A DNA stretch of 33,238 nucleotides from Sulfurimonas sp. (GCF_028694895.1 NZ_JAQVKA010000013.1:1-33238), one strand, 5' to 3'. Counted from the stretch's first letter, positions 1 to 7,844 are shown. Translations and numbers: made by a program. The notes: generated from the sequence alone by a model not told the origin.

Positions 1-1433
1 GCATGAAGTGGTAGAAATAAAAAACTCTCTAAAAGCGAACCAAGCAAAATTATAATTACTGTGATTGGAATGAGCAAAATAAGAAGTGCTGTCTCTCCTT
101 GCATCATAAAGATTGGTAAAAATGCGACAACAGTTGTCAAAGTAGCAAGAGTAACAGGCAGAATCATCTCCTTTGAACCTCTTATAGTTGCCTCATATCT
201 ATCCATACCATCATCAATGTAGCGTTGTATGTTTTCACTCACAACAATAGCATCATCAACAACTATACCTATAACAATTAATCCTCCCAAAAGAGAGATA
301 ACATTTATAGAATATCCCATGTAGTAGAGAAAAGTAATACCAATAAGAAATGAAAAAGGAATACCAAGTGCCACAATCAGAGCAATTCTTAGATTTATAA
401 GGATAAACATAGATATAAAAACCAAAGTAAGACCCAACATCAGGTTTGAGATAATAATGTCTAATCTATCTTTTATAGGTTTTGAACTATCTTCATAAAA
501 TGTAAAATCTACATCTTTGTAGTTTTTTTCTTGCCCTGCGACATACTTTTGAAGTGTCTTAGCCAATACAATAGCATCACCACTTGTCCCTTTAGAGATA
601 GTTAAAGAGATAGTTTTTTTTCCATTATATGTAGCTAATGTGTCTGTTTGAGGATACTCTATGATAATATCAGCAATATCTGAGAGCTTTACATATCTGT
701 TATCTATATTTAAAATGGCCTCTTTATAACCATCAACATCTGCTTTACCATTTGCTGTTGAGACAAAAACAAAGTTTCCTCTTTGCTCAATATCTCCAAT
801 TGGAAATATATACGAGATATTTGCAATGGCTTTTAAAACAGCTCCATGATCTAAGCCGTAAGCTAAGATTGCTTCAGAGTTTATTTTTATGCTTACCTGC
901 TCATCAGAGTCACCACGAATTAAAACTTCACCTACTCCAGAAACTTTTGCAACTTTTGATTTCATATCTTGGGCTATAACTGTCAACTCACCTATAGAGA
1001 GTGTAGACGATGAAACAGCCAGTTTTATAAGAGGTTTTGTCTTCTCTAAAAGTGTGGTAACTGGTTCATCCATATCACTTGGCAAGTTTTGCCTGCTCAG
1101 CGCTACCGAATCTTTTACGCGACTAAGGGTTAGCTCTCTGTTTGCACCTTTGCTTAGTGTTAAAACTATTGCAAAAGCTCCAGGAGAGATTGTAGTTTCA
1201 CTCTTATCTATACCATTTATATCACTAAGCGAATCCTCTATATCTCGAACTGCCATCTTATCCATAGTGTTGGCACTCGCACCTCTATATGAGCCTATAA
1301 CACTAATCTTATCTAGTTCCATATCTGGAAACATCTCTTTTGGAATATTTATATAAGAGTTAATTCCCATAAACAAAATAAACACTAAGAGTGCATAATT
1401 TAGTCTACTGTTTTTTATAAAATATTCTATCAA
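1..1433 (-). CDS. RND-family efflux transporter, inner-membrane subunit (N-terminal part; cut by left window edge)
   Basis: This is the N-terminal ~477 residues of an AcrB/MMPL-type proton-driven exporter; the rest lies left of the window. Seen directly: an N-terminal membrane helix (NYALLVFILFMGI), a porter domain with the family-typical opening 'IPKEMFPDME', then a block of membrane helices containing 'GIVVDDAIVVSENI'. That is the helix-4 motif whose paired aspartates carry protons in AcrB. The start is TTG at 1433. An in-frame stop at 1443-1445, which is also the stop of the upstream gene, leaves no earlier start, so the two genes are almost contiguous and probably co-transcribed. Substrate cannot be told; outer-membrane and adaptor partners would lie outside the window. 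Family assignment is firm, and the start is fairly sure despite a weak ribosome-binding site. Confidence 0.9.
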   Translation of the reverse strand, partial: MIEYFIKNSRLNYALLVFILFMGINSYINIPKEMFPDMELDKISVIGSYRGASANTMDKMAVRDIEDSLSDINGIDKSETTISPGAFAIVLTLSKGANRELTLSRVKDSVALSRQNLPSDMDEPVTTLLEKTKPLIKLAVSSSTLSIGELTVIAQDMKSKVAKVSGVGEVLIRGDSDEQVSIKINSEAILAYGLDHGAVLKAIANISYIFPIGDIEQRGNFVFVSTANGKADVDGYKEAILNIDNRYVKLSDIADIIIEYPQTDTLATYNGKKTISLTISKGTSGDAIVLAKTLQKYVAGQEKNYKDVDFTFYEDSSKPIKDRLDIIISNLMLGLTLVFISMFILINLRIALIVALGIPFSFLIGITFLYYMGYSINVISLLGGLIVIGIVVDDAIVVSENIQRYIDDGMDRYEATIRGSKEMILPVTLATLTTVVAFLPIFMMQGETALLILLIPITVIIILLGSLLESFLFLPLH

Positions 1434-1442
1434 TTTTATGTC

Positions 1443-1916
1443 TTACAAAAGAGATTTGATAACGTTACTTACACCTTGATGCAGGTTGTAATTTGAAATT
1501 GGAAAATCTAGAGATTCATTTTGCAAATCTATACTGTTTTTTGAGAGATAATCTCCCAAGAGACTAAGATCTATCTTTTTATACTTTTTACATACTGCAT
1601 CATCAAGTTTAGTTCTCAACAAAATACCAGCTTCATTTGATTTTTGAATGCTAAAAGCTAAAGTTTTTAAACTTACTAAATCAGTCCATTTAAAAAAAAG
1701 CTCTGGTGTAAGCTCACTTTGGGCCTGACCCTCTGGATTAAAGAGCATATTTGCATCTCTAAGAGGGATTAAAACACTTAGTATTGCCTCACTAAATGGG
1801 ACAACTCTATCTCTCCAAAATGGAGACTCATTTCTCTTTACTAGCTCATTTTTTAAAACTTCTAAAATAGTTTTTATATCCGCGCTCTTAAAAAGCGTGT
1901 AACTCTCTTGTTTCAT
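1443..1916 (-). CDS. Conserved-looking protein of unknown function
   Basis: A soluble protein of about 157 residues with no signal peptide or membrane helix. I do not recognise the family with confidence. The middle, 'SPFWRDRVVPFSEAILSVL' followed by 'LRD', loosely recalls a helical segment of TraD/DotL-type conjugative coupling ATPases, but no Walker motif exists here and the likeness is only by eye. A TTG at 1919 is also open, but ATG at 1916 sits about 7 bases after a GGA and is preferred. It is directly upstream of the RND transporter gene, ending 10 bases before that gene's start, so a shared transcript is likely. Confidence 0.6.
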   Translation of the reverse strand: MKQESYTLFKSADIKTILEVLKNELVKRNESPFWRDRVVPFSEAILSVLIPLRDANMLFNPEGQAQSELTPELFFKWTDLVSLKTLAFSIQKSNEAGILLRTKLDDAVCKKYKKIDLSLLGDYLSKNSIDLQNESLDFPISNYNLHQGVSNVIKSLL

Positions 1917-1964
1917 CAATTTTCCATTATATATTAAGGTGACGCCATTATAAAATCTTTTTAG

Positions 1965-1970
1965 TATAAT
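1965..1970 (+). promoter_or_regulatory. Putative -10 box for the DUF445 gene
   Basis: A perfect TATAAT lies about 30 bases upstream of the TTG start at 2001, in the divergent gap between the unknown gene and the DUF445 gene. No clear -35 is visible, which is usual for the main sigma factor in this phylum. Assigned by motif and position only. Confidence 0.45.
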
Positions 1971-2000
1971 TTGGCTTTGATTATATATTAGGAGTTTAAA

Positions 2001-2711
2001 TTGAGACTATCTAAAACTTTTTTAACAAACGCAATAGCTGTTGTACTTGTCTTTTTATCATTTTTATTTGATGGCACTGTTGGTTCTTTAGCTCTATATG
2101 GCGGTCTTTTTGCACTCTCTGGTGCACTTACAAATCAACTTGCAATTCATATGCTTTTTGAAAAAGTACCATTTTTATATGGTTCTGGAGTTATTGCCTT
2201 AAAATTTGAAGCTTTTAAAGAGTCCATTAAAGCGCTTATGATGACTCAGTTTTTTACACAAGAACAACTTGATAACTTCTTTAAAAATGAAGAAAAAATG
2301 ATTGACTTAACGCCTATTATCCAAAAAACAGACTTCTCACCTGCCTTTGATGCACTAAAAAATACAGTTATGGAATCTTCTTTTGGCGGGATGCTTGGTA
2401 TGTTTGGAGGAGCAAGTGTTTTAGAGGGTTTGCGTGAACCGTTCTCTTTAAAGATGAAAGATGCCGTTGTAACAATGGTAAATACCCAAAGCTTCAATGA
2501 AACTCTACAGTACCACCTACAAAACTCATCACTCAGTGAAGATACACTAAAATCAATAGAGAACATTATAGATACAAGACTAAATGAACTCACACCCAAT
2601 ATGGTAAAGGAGATGATTCAAAAAATAATTCATGAACATCTCTCTTGGCTAGTAGTTTGGGGTGGAGTTTTTGGTGGATTGATAGGAGTAGTTAGCTCAT
2701 TCTTATTTTAA
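2001..2711 (+). CDS. DUF445 family membrane protein
   Basis: A 236-residue protein with two N-terminal hydrophobic segments (about residues 10-48), a long helical non-membrane middle, and a C-terminal membrane helix (about 214-236, 'WGGVFGGLIGVVSSF'). The 'GALTNQLAIHMLFEKVPFLYGSG' region, where a helix enters an 'AIHMLF' turn, is characteristic of DUF445 (YheB-like) proteins. These are thought to be envelope proteins, but no biochemical role is established. The start is TTG at 2001, with AGGAG at 1990-1994 six bases upstream. The 3' end overlaps the convergent S4-protein gene by four bases. Confidence 0.75.
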   Translation: MRLSKTFLTNAIAVVLVFLSFLFDGTVGSLALYGGLFALSGALTNQLAIHMLFEKVPFLYGSGVIALKFEAFKESIKALMMTQFFTQEQLDNFFKNEEKMIDLTPIIQKTDFSPAFDALKNTVMESSFGGMLGMFGGASVLEGLREPFSLKMKDAVVTMVNTQSFNETLQYHLQNSSLSEDTLKSIENIIDTRLNELTPNMVKEMIQKIIHEHLSWLVVWGGVFGGLIGVVSSFLF

Positions 2712-2911
2712 AAAACTTCTATAGTTACATCTGCAACTTCGATAATATCACCACGGCGAATTTTTGCTCTTTTTCTAAGCTCTACTTCGCCTTTATTTCT
2801 TACATGTCCATCGGCAACAATCATTTTTGCCTCGGCTCCACTATCAACTAAATCTAAAACTTTTAGAAGTTTAAAAAGTTCTATATACTCATCTTTTAAC
2901 TCATATCTCAT
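2708..2911 (-). CDS. Small S4-domain RNA-binding protein (YbcJ/YaaA-like)
   Basis: A 67-residue protein that is essentially one S4 domain. The typical core 'DLVDSGAEAKMIVADGHVRNKGEVELRKRAKIRRGDIIEV' spans about residues 20-58. The S4 fold binds structured RNA, and free-standing members such as E. coli YbcJ are linked to ribosome or RNA metabolism. Its start lies six bases after the stop of the upstream gene (2918-3460), so the two are probably co-transcribed; its end overlaps the convergent DUF445 gene by four bases. Family call is strong; the RNA target is unknown. Confidence 0.85.
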   Translation of the reverse strand: MRYELKDEYIELFKLLKVLDLVDSGAEAKMIVADGHVRNKGEVELRKRAKIRRGDIIEVADVTIEVF

Positions 2912-2917
2912 CTATTT

Positions 2918-3460
2918 TTATGCCTCTTTATCAATAATTGAAAAACCTAAGTCTTGTATTGCTTTATCCACCATCTCAGTAGCTCTCTTCATAGTCTCTT
3001 GAGATATATCAGGCAATTTGCCTCCCCACATCTCTTCAGCCTCTTTAAAGCCTCTAAGCATTCCTTCTCGTCCTGCACGAAGCATCTTTTCATCTCCACC
3101 TGCTCCATTTATAACAAAGTCAGATATTCTTTTTGATGTTTGATCTACTCCAAAAAAACCATCTTTGCTAACTAGCTCACTTGCTTCATCTTGAGTCAGA
3201 GATGCTATTGGCTTGCCATCGTATCCAATCTCTTTTAAAAAACTTTGAAATGACTCATAATCATTTGCAGATGTATCTCCGCCCTTAAGAAGTGAATTTT
3301 GCATCGAAGCTGAATTAAAGGCAATTGCATTGGCATTTTGTGTAATTTGTTCTTTAATCTCTCTAGCTTCATCTTTTGATATTTTCTCAGTATATACCGT
3401 CTTTATCGGCACTACAGCCTTTGCTGTACTTTGTATATTAGCATTTGATGATATTTGCAT
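2918..3460 (-). CDS. Hypothetical protein, DUF5610-like C-terminal region
   Basis: A 180-residue soluble protein with a low-complexity, Asn/Ser/Ala-rich N-terminal third and an ordered C-terminal half. The C-terminal stretch (about residues 128-172: 'AGREGMLRGFKEAEEMWGG', then 'PDISQETMKRATEMVDKAI') resembles DUF5610, a domain of unknown function found in proteins of flagellated bacteria. This is recognition by eye, not a search. The ATG at 3460 follows an AAAGG motif. It is upstream of, and likely co-transcribed with, the S4-domain gene. No signal peptide or enzyme motif is visible. Confidence 0.6.
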   Translation of the reverse strand: MQISSNANIQSTAKAVVPIKTVYTEKISKDEAREIKEQITQNANAIAFNSASMQNSLLKGGDTSANDYESFQSFLKEIGYDGKPIASLTQDEASELVSKDGFFGVDQTSKRISDFVINGAGGDEKMLRAGREGMLRGFKEAEEMWGGKLPDISQETMKRATEMVDKAIQDLGFSIIDKEA

Positions 3461-3556
3461 AATCTAGCCTTTTGTTTGATTTCTATACATATAATATCGG
3501 CTTATTACTGCTTTATTAAAGTTTTTAATTTTATACACAAAACATAAAATTTTAGT

Positions 3557-3562
3557 TATAAT
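3557..3562 (+). promoter_or_regulatory. Putative distal -10 box of the cold-shock gene
   Basis: A perfect TATAAT preceded by GT in an AT-rich stretch. If used, it gives a csp transcript with a leader of roughly 120 bases. Long leaders are typical of cold-induced csp genes, which makes this site plausible, but it rests on motif alone. Confidence 0.4.
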
Positions 3563-3631
3563 TCTCCTCGATGAAAGATTTTTGTGTGCGAGTTCATCTA
3601 TAGTATATTCTGCTAGACAAACGACTCTCCC

Positions 3632-3637
3632 TATAAT
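3632..3637 (+). promoter_or_regulatory. Putative proximal -10 box of the cold-shock gene
   Basis: A second perfect TATAAT, about 50 bases before the csp start codon; it would give a leader of roughly 45 bases. Between it and the gene lies a small hairpin (CACTTT at 3645-3650 pairing with AAAGTG at 3657-3662). Motif and position only. Confidence 0.4.
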
Positions 3638-3687
3638 TTGACTCCACTTTTTAACGAAAGTGAATTTTTACCAAAGAGGTACTACAC

Positions 3688-3906
3688 ATGGCAGAATTGC
3701 TAGACGGATCAGTTAAATGGTTCAATGAAGAAAAAGGTTATGGTTTCATTCAACAAGAAAATGGCGGTAAAGACGTATTTGTACACTTTCGCCAAGTAAA
3801 CAGAACAGGACCAGGTCGTGTTTCTTTATCTGAAGGTCAAAAGGTAACTTTTGAACTAGGAGAAGGTCAAAAAGGTCCTCAAGCAGAGAACGTAACTCCT
3901 TTATAG
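3688..3906 (+). CDS. Cold-shock protein, CspA family
   Basis: A 72-residue single cold-shock domain (OB fold). It opens with '[15 protein letters not shown]', which carries the RNP1 nucleic-acid-binding motif (KGYGFI), followed by RNP2 'VFVHF'. These aromatic residues stack on single-stranded RNA or DNA. Length is standard for the family. Such proteins melt mRNA structure and often act as general RNA chaperones; whether this copy is cold-induced is not shown, but the two -10 boxes and leader hairpin upstream fit regulated expression. The gene is monocistronic, with a strong hairpin terminator just downstream. Confidence 0.95.
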   Translation: MAELLDGSVKWFNEEKGYGFIQQENGGKDVFVHFRQVNRTGPGRVSLSEGQKVTFELGEGQKGPQAENVTPL

Positions 3907-3913
3907 GTTTTAC

Positions 3914-3952
3914 TTTGCAGGCTAAGGCCTGCAAACTTTAAACTACTTTTTT
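3914..3952 (+). terminator. Rho-independent terminator after the cold-shock gene
   Basis: A perfect 9-bp stem (TTTGCAGGC at 3914-3922, GCCTGCAAA at 3927-3935) with a TAAG loop, followed after a short AT-rich spacer by a run of six T. It begins eight bases after the csp stop. The convergent GNAT gene ends just beyond, so it may also serve from the other side. Confidence 0.75.
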
Positions 3953-3972
3953 ATTCTTTATCTAAACTCAAT

Positions 3973-4389
3973 TTATACACTTTTTATAAATACAAAACTT
4001 TTTTTTACAAAACCACTATTTTCATAAAATTTATGTGCATCTTCTCGTTGAAATCCTGATGATAAAACTATATTTTTGCACATTCCCATTTTTGCATAAT
4101 CATACAGATACTCAAGCATCATACTTGCATAACCCTTAGCTCTAAACTTCTGACTTGTTACTAAATCAAAGATAAAAAGATGTCTTTTATCATAAAGGTT
4201 AGTCTGAATTGCGACGCCTGCATATGTAATTAGTTTTTCACCATCCATAACCCCAAACATCTTATACTCTATACTTCTCATCTCATATATCAAATCTTCA
4301 AACTCATCATATGAGAGAGTTGTGCGAAGCTCAGAGAGAACTTCATATGCCATTTGTAGCTCTTTTAAATCAAGCTCTCTTATCTGCAT
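3973..4389 (-). CDS. GNAT family N-acetyltransferase
   Basis: A 138-residue acyl-CoA-dependent acetyltransferase. Motif A lies around 'LVTSQKFRAKGYASMMLEYLYDYAK', with the R-x-K-G-Y-A pyrophosphate-binding loop in place of the usual R/Q-x-x-G-x-A, and motif B in 'FYENSGFVKKSFVF'. The substrate is unknown. The reading frame is open to an ATG at 4434, but ATG at 4389 is preferred. It follows AGGGG by five bases, and a TATAAT on this strand (4414-4419) would start transcription between the two ATGs. It is divergent from mqo. Confidence 0.85.
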   Translation of the reverse strand: MQIRELDLKELQMAYEVLSELRTTLSYDEFEDLIYEMRSIEYKMFGVMDGEKLITYAGVAIQTNLYDKRHLFIFDLVTSQKFRAKGYASMMLEYLYDYAKMGMCKNIVLSSGFQREDAHKFYENSGFVKKSFVFIKSV

Positions 4390-4413
4390 GCAAACCCCTT
4401 GTGTATTAGAGGA

Positions 4414-4419
4414 ATTATA
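4414..4419 (-). promoter_or_regulatory. Putative -10 box for the GNAT gene
   Basis: TATAAT on the minus strand, placing the transcript start near 4407 and giving a leader of about 18 bases to the ATG at 4389. This position argues against the longer open frame that begins at 4434. Confidence 0.45.
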
Positions 4420-4429
4420 ACTTATTTGA

Positions 4430-4435
4430 TACAAT
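4430..4435 (+). promoter_or_regulatory. Putative -10 box for mqo
   Basis: TACAAT about 30 bases upstream of the mqo ATG, in the short divergent gap shared with the GNAT gene. The two promoters lie nearly back to back. Motif and position only. Confidence 0.4.
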
Positions 4436-4466
4436 ACGCCCAGATAAAACAGATATAGAGGTATTT

Positions 4467-5963
4467 ATGGCTACAAAAAACTTTGAGGTTCTAATTATAG
4501 GTGCTGGTATTTCAGGTACTGCCTTGGCATATGAGCTCTCTAGGTACACAGATATCAACTCGATTGGGATTGTAGAGAAATATGGCGATATAGCCACCCT
4601 AAACTCATGTGCAACAAGTAACTCTCAAACTATACATGTTGGAGATATTGAAACAAACTATACACTTCAAAAAGCCGCAGTTACAAAACGCACTGCAAAA
4701 ATGGTTGAGAAGTATTGTTTGCAGCATCAATATCAAAATAAGATAATGTTTTCTCATCAAAAAATGGCTCTTGGGGTTGGTAAAAAAGAGGTAGAGTTTT
4801 TACTTCACAGATACGAGGAGTTCTTTGAGCTGTTTCCATATCTTGAAGTGTGGGATAAAGAGAGATTAAAAGAGCTAGAGCCTCGTGTTGTATTTGATGA
4901 AAATGGAGATGAGCGTAAAGAAGATATTGTAGGCATTGGAGCCATAAACCAATGGACAACAGTTGATTTTCAAAAGCTCTCAAACTCATTTTTAGAAAAT
5001 GCAAAAAAAGAGCCAAATAAAAATATTGAACTTTTTTTAGATACTCAAGTTGAGCAGATTAAAAAAAGCAAAAAAAGAGGTTATGTCATAAAGAGCAAAA
5101 AAGGTACTTTTTATGCAGATTTTGTAGTTGTTAATGCTGGTGCTCACTCACTTTTTCTTGCGCATAAAATGGGATATGGCTTAAATCTTGGCTGTTTACC
5201 AGTGGCTGGAAGCTTTTACATGACAAATGAGAAGATGCTAAATGGTAAAGTTTATATGATTCAAAATCCAAAACTCCCTTTTGCTGCTCTTCATGGAGAC
5301 CCAGATATTTTAGCTAATGGAAACACACGTTTTGGGCCAACCGCACTGATGCTGCCAAAGCTAGAGCGTTATAAAAAGGGTACTTTTTTAGAGTTTTTAA
5401 AAACCCTAAGATTTGATAAAAATATAGCCATGGCATTATACAAACTCTTAAGAGAGCGCGATATTCGTAACTATATACTTAAAAACTTTCTCTTTGAGAT
5501 ACCATTTATCAACAAGTATCTATTTTTAAGAGAAGCTAGAAAGATAGTCCCATCACTTAAAGCAGATGAGTTCAAATATGCCAAAGGCTTCGGCGGGATT
5601 CGTCCTCAAGTACTAGATAAAGATCAACAAAAACTTTTACTTGGAGAAGCTTCAATCTGTAGTGGAGAAGGAGTTATTTTTAACATGACACCATCTCCTG
5701 GAGCTACATCATGTCTTGGTAATGCTGAGAGAGATTTAAAGTATATAGTAAAATATCTAGGCAAGAATTTTAATGAGCAAAAATTCAATGACGAACTTAC
5801 AGATGGCGAATACTGCGTACTTAGTGCACCAATAGAGTCACAAAAAGCAGTGGTAAATCTAATAAGAGCTGAAATAAGAAGAACTGAAGAAAAATATCTC
5901 AAAGAGTTACATGTAGGTGAGCCTGATGAGAGTTTTTGGAATACACCACATAGCAAAATATAA
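4467..5963 (+). CDS. mqo: Malate:quinone oxidoreductase (Helicobacter-type, FAD-dependent)
   Basis: A 498-residue flavoprotein that oxidises malate to oxaloacetate and passes electrons to the quinone pool at the inner membrane face, replacing NAD-linked malate dehydrogenase in the citric-acid cycle. Seen directly: the N-terminal FAD-binding Rossmann motif 'LIIGAGISGTALAYEL' (about residues 9-24), 'NSQTIHVGDIETNY', 'GLNLGCLPVAGSFY', 'NPKLPFAALHGDPD', 'GPTALMLPKLER', 'FGGIRPQVLD' and 'NMTPSPGATSCL'. All match my memory of Helicobacter pylori Mqo closely along its whole length. The C-terminal ~40 residues extend beyond that protein. AGAGG lies five bases before the ATG. A small lipoprotein gene follows, with its ribosome-binding site overlapping the mqo stop. 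Confidence 0.92.
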   Translation: MATKNFEVLIIGAGISGTALAYELSRYTDINSIGIVEKYGDIATLNSCATSNSQTIHVGDIETNYTLQKAAVTKRTAKMVEKYCLQHQYQNKIMFSHQKMALGVGKKEVEFLLHRYEEFFELFPYLEVWDKERLKELEPRVVFDENGDERKEDIVGIGAINQWTTVDFQKLSNSFLENAKKEPNKNIELFLDTQVEQIKKSKKRGYVIKSKKGTFYADFVVVNAGAHSLFLAHKMGYGLNLGCLPVAGSFYMTNEKMLNGKVYMIQNPKLPFAALHGDPDILANGNTRFGPTALMLPKLERYKKGTFLEFLKTLRFDKNIAMALYKLLRERDIRNYILKNFLFEIPFINKYLFLREARKIVPSLKADEFKYAKGFGGIRPQVLDKDQQKLLLGEASICSGEGVIFNMTPSPGATSCLGNAERDLKYIVKYLGKNFNEQKFNDELTDGEYCVLSAPIESQKAVVNLIRAEIRRTEEKYLKELHVGEPDESFWNTPHSKI

Positions 5964-5971
5964 GGAAAATT

Positions 5972-6112
5972 ATGAAAAATTTATTATTAATGAGTGTTTT
6001 AACACTACTTCTACTTGGATGTAGTACAAAAGAGATTAACGCTGGAGTCAACAGCATAACAGGTGATATAACAAATGCATTTGAGCGTTCAAAAGACAAA
6101 TCTGCAAAATAG
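5972..6112 (+). CDS. Small lipoprotein, 46 residues (entericidin-like pattern)
   Basis: The short frame begins ATG at 5972 and ends TAG at 6110-6112. It reads 'MKNLLLMSVLTLLLLGC' then 'STKEINAGVNSITGDITNAF' and a Lys/Ser-rich tail. The hydrophobic start ending in L-L-G-C at residue 17 is a proper lipobox, so the mature protein would be about 30 residues anchored by a lipid. The pattern after the cysteine resembles entericidin-family lipoproteins, though similarity over so few residues is weak evidence. An AAGGA at 5962-5966 sits six bases before the ATG and overlaps the mqo stop codon, implying translation from the same transcript. Function unknown. Confidence 0.75.
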   Translation: MKNLLLMSVLTLLLLGCSTKEINAGVNSITGDITNAFERSKDKSAK

Positions 6113-6141
6113 TCATAATTAGCTTTTAAACAACTATTGGC

Positions 6142-6147
6142 TATAAT
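6142..6147 (+). promoter_or_regulatory. Putative promoter (-10 box) of the ABC-F gene
   Basis: TTGGC-TATAAT in an AT-rich gap, about 50 bases upstream of the ATG at 6198. A six-base stem (TAGGTA 6161-6166, TACCTA 6178-6183) lies in the presumed leader; leader structures regulate some ABC-F genes, but nothing here proves it. Confidence 0.5.
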
Positions 6148-6197
6148 CGCGAAAAAATAATAGGTAGAACATACTTTTACCTAAATAAGAGAAAATA

Positions 6198-7802
6198 ATG
6201 GTAACAGTACAAAATTTAATAATGCGTTATGGAAATAGAGTTCTATTTCAAGATATAAATCTTAAGCTAGACCGCCATAAAAGATATGGACTTATCGGCG
6301 CAAATGGTGCAGGAAAAACAACTTTTTTAAAAATACTTAGCGGTCAGATCAAAGAGTATGAGGGCGATATAATAATCCCAAAAACAAATAGAGTTGGTGT
6401 TTTAGAACAAAACCAATATGCTTATGAAGATTTTACAATTGCTGATGCAGTTTTATATGGAAATAAAAAACTTTACGACGCTATAAAAGAAAAAGAGATA
6501 ATCTACGCAACTGGCGACTTTGAAGATGATGCAGTAAATAACAGATTAGCGGATTTAGAAGTTATCTGTGTTGAAGAAGATCCAACTTATGAGTATGATA
6601 TAAATATTGCAAAAATCTTAGAAAATGTTGGTATCCCAGCTTCTCAGCATAACGACCTTATGAGCTCACTTGATAGTGCTGATAAGTTTAAAGTTCTTCT
6701 AGCTCAAGTCCTCTACCCTAGACCAGATGTACTCTTCCTTGATGAGCCTACAAACAACCTTGATATTCAAACGATTAGCTGGTTAGAAGATGAGCTTCAA
6801 CGCCACCAAGGAACAATGGTTGTAATCTCGCATGATAGACACTTCTTAAATGCAGTTGTTACAAATATTCTTGATGTTGATTATCAAAAAATTCGTGAGT
6901 TTACTGGTACTTACGATGATTGGTATATTGCTGCAAATGTTATAGCAAAACAACAAGAGCTTGGAAATGCAAAAAAAGAGAAAGAAAAAGAGGAGCTTGA
7001 GGCTTTCGTTCGTCGTTTCTCTGCGAATGCTTCTAAAGCAAAACAGGCAACTTCAAGACAGAAAAAACTTGATAAACTTGTAATTGATGATATAAAACCA
7101 TCTTCAAGAAGAGACCCAAGTATAGTATTTAAAGCTAAAAGAGTTATGGGCGATGAAGCGCTAAACATAGTGGGCATAAACCACTCTTACGGTGATAATG
7201 AAGTTTTAAAAGATATAAATTTAAAATTTGAGCCAGATGAGAAAGTTGCACTTATTGGGCCAAACGGTGTTGGAAAATCTACTTTACTTAAAATCATTAT
7301 GGAAGAGATGAAGCCAACTAGTGGAACTATTCACTGGGGAGCGACTATTGAGAGTAGCTATTTTCCTCAAGATACAGCTGACATTATCAAAGGTGATGGA
7401 ACTCTCTATGATTGGCTTAGAGGTTTTGATTCAAAGCGTGATATTGCTGAGATTAGAAACTGTTTGGGTCGTATGCTCTTTAACGGTGAGCAACAAGAGA
7501 AGTCAGTAGTTAGTATCTCTGGTGGTGAAAAGCATAGAATGATGCTTAGTAAAATGATGCTCGAGGGTGGAAACTTTTTAGTTCTTGATGAGCCATCAAA
7601 CCACTTAGACTTAGAGGCGATTATCGCACTAGGTGAAGCTCTTTACAACTTTAAGGGAAATGTTATCTGTGTATCACATGACCGTGAGCTTCTTGACTCT
7701 TTTGCAAATCGTATTATTGAGCTTAAAGCTGATGGAAGCTATATTGACTTCAAAGGAAGTTATGAAGAGTTTGCAGAGGCAAAAGAAAAAGGCCTTATAT
7801 AA
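6198..7802 (+). CDS. ybiT: ABC-F family ATPase, YbiT type
   Basis: A 534-residue cytoplasmic protein with two ABC ATPase domains and no membrane helices, the layout of ABC-F ribosome-associated translation factors. Domain 1 has Walker A 'GANGAGKTT' (about 34-42) and Walker B 'VLFLDEPTNNLD' (about 178-189), with a degenerate signature ('MSSLDSADKFKVLLAQ') as I recall also for E. coli YbiT. The linker holds 'FVRRFSANASKAKQATSRQKKLDKL'. Domain 2 has Walker A 'GPNGVGKST' (about 353-361), signature 'ISGGEKHR' and Walker B 'FLVLDEPSNHLD' (about 461-472). It aligns by eye with YbiT end to end. A terminator overlaps its last codons, so it looks monocistronic. Confidence 0.9.
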   Translation: MVTVQNLIMRYGNRVLFQDINLKLDRHKRYGLIGANGAGKTTFLKILSGQIKEYEGDIIIPKTNRVGVLEQNQYAYEDFTIADAVLYGNKKLYDAIKEKEIIYATGDFEDDAVNNRLADLEVICVEEDPTYEYDINIAKILENVGIPASQHNDLMSSLDSADKFKVLLAQVLYPRPDVLFLDEPTNNLDIQTISWLEDELQRHQGTMVVISHDRHFLNAVVTNILDVDYQKIREFTGTYDDWYIAANVIAKQQELGNAKKEKEKEELEAFVRRFSANASKAKQATSRQKKLDKLVIDDIKPSSRRDPSIVFKAKRVMGDEALNIVGINHSYGDNEVLKDINLKFEPDEKVALIGPNGVGKSTLLKIIMEEMKPTSGTIHWGATIESSYFPQDTADIIKGDGTLYDWLRGFDSKRDIAEIRNCLGRMLFNGEQQEKSVVSISGGEKHRMMLSKMMLEGGNFLVLDEPSNHLDLEAIIALGEALYNFKGNVICVSHDRELLDSFANRIIELKADGSYIDFKGSYEEFAEAKEKGLI

Positions 7803-7810
7803 GGCTTTTT
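7787..7810 (+). terminator. Rho-independent terminator overlapping the ABC-F stop codon
   Basis: A ten-pair stem (7787-7796 with 7801-7810, core GCCTT/AAGGC, one G-U pair) with an ATAT loop. Its left arm lies in the final codons and its loop runs into the TAA stop (7800-7802). The right arm ends in five T. The hairpin should stop most transcripts before the DUF5718 gene. Confidence 0.7.
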
Positions 7811-7844
7811 CTAACTTAGATTACCGCCCAAAGAGGAGATTTAG

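Noticed and set aside
752..1356. Open plus-strand frames inside the RND transporter region
   Set aside because: They are antisense to a continuous minus-strand RND protein with clear family motifs; low-complexity translations and no ribosome-binding site.
4390..4434. Longer N-terminus for the GNAT gene from ATG 4434
   Set aside because: The extra 15 residues resemble nothing, a -10 box lies at 4414-4419 inside the extension, and ATG 4389 has AGGGG at the right distance.
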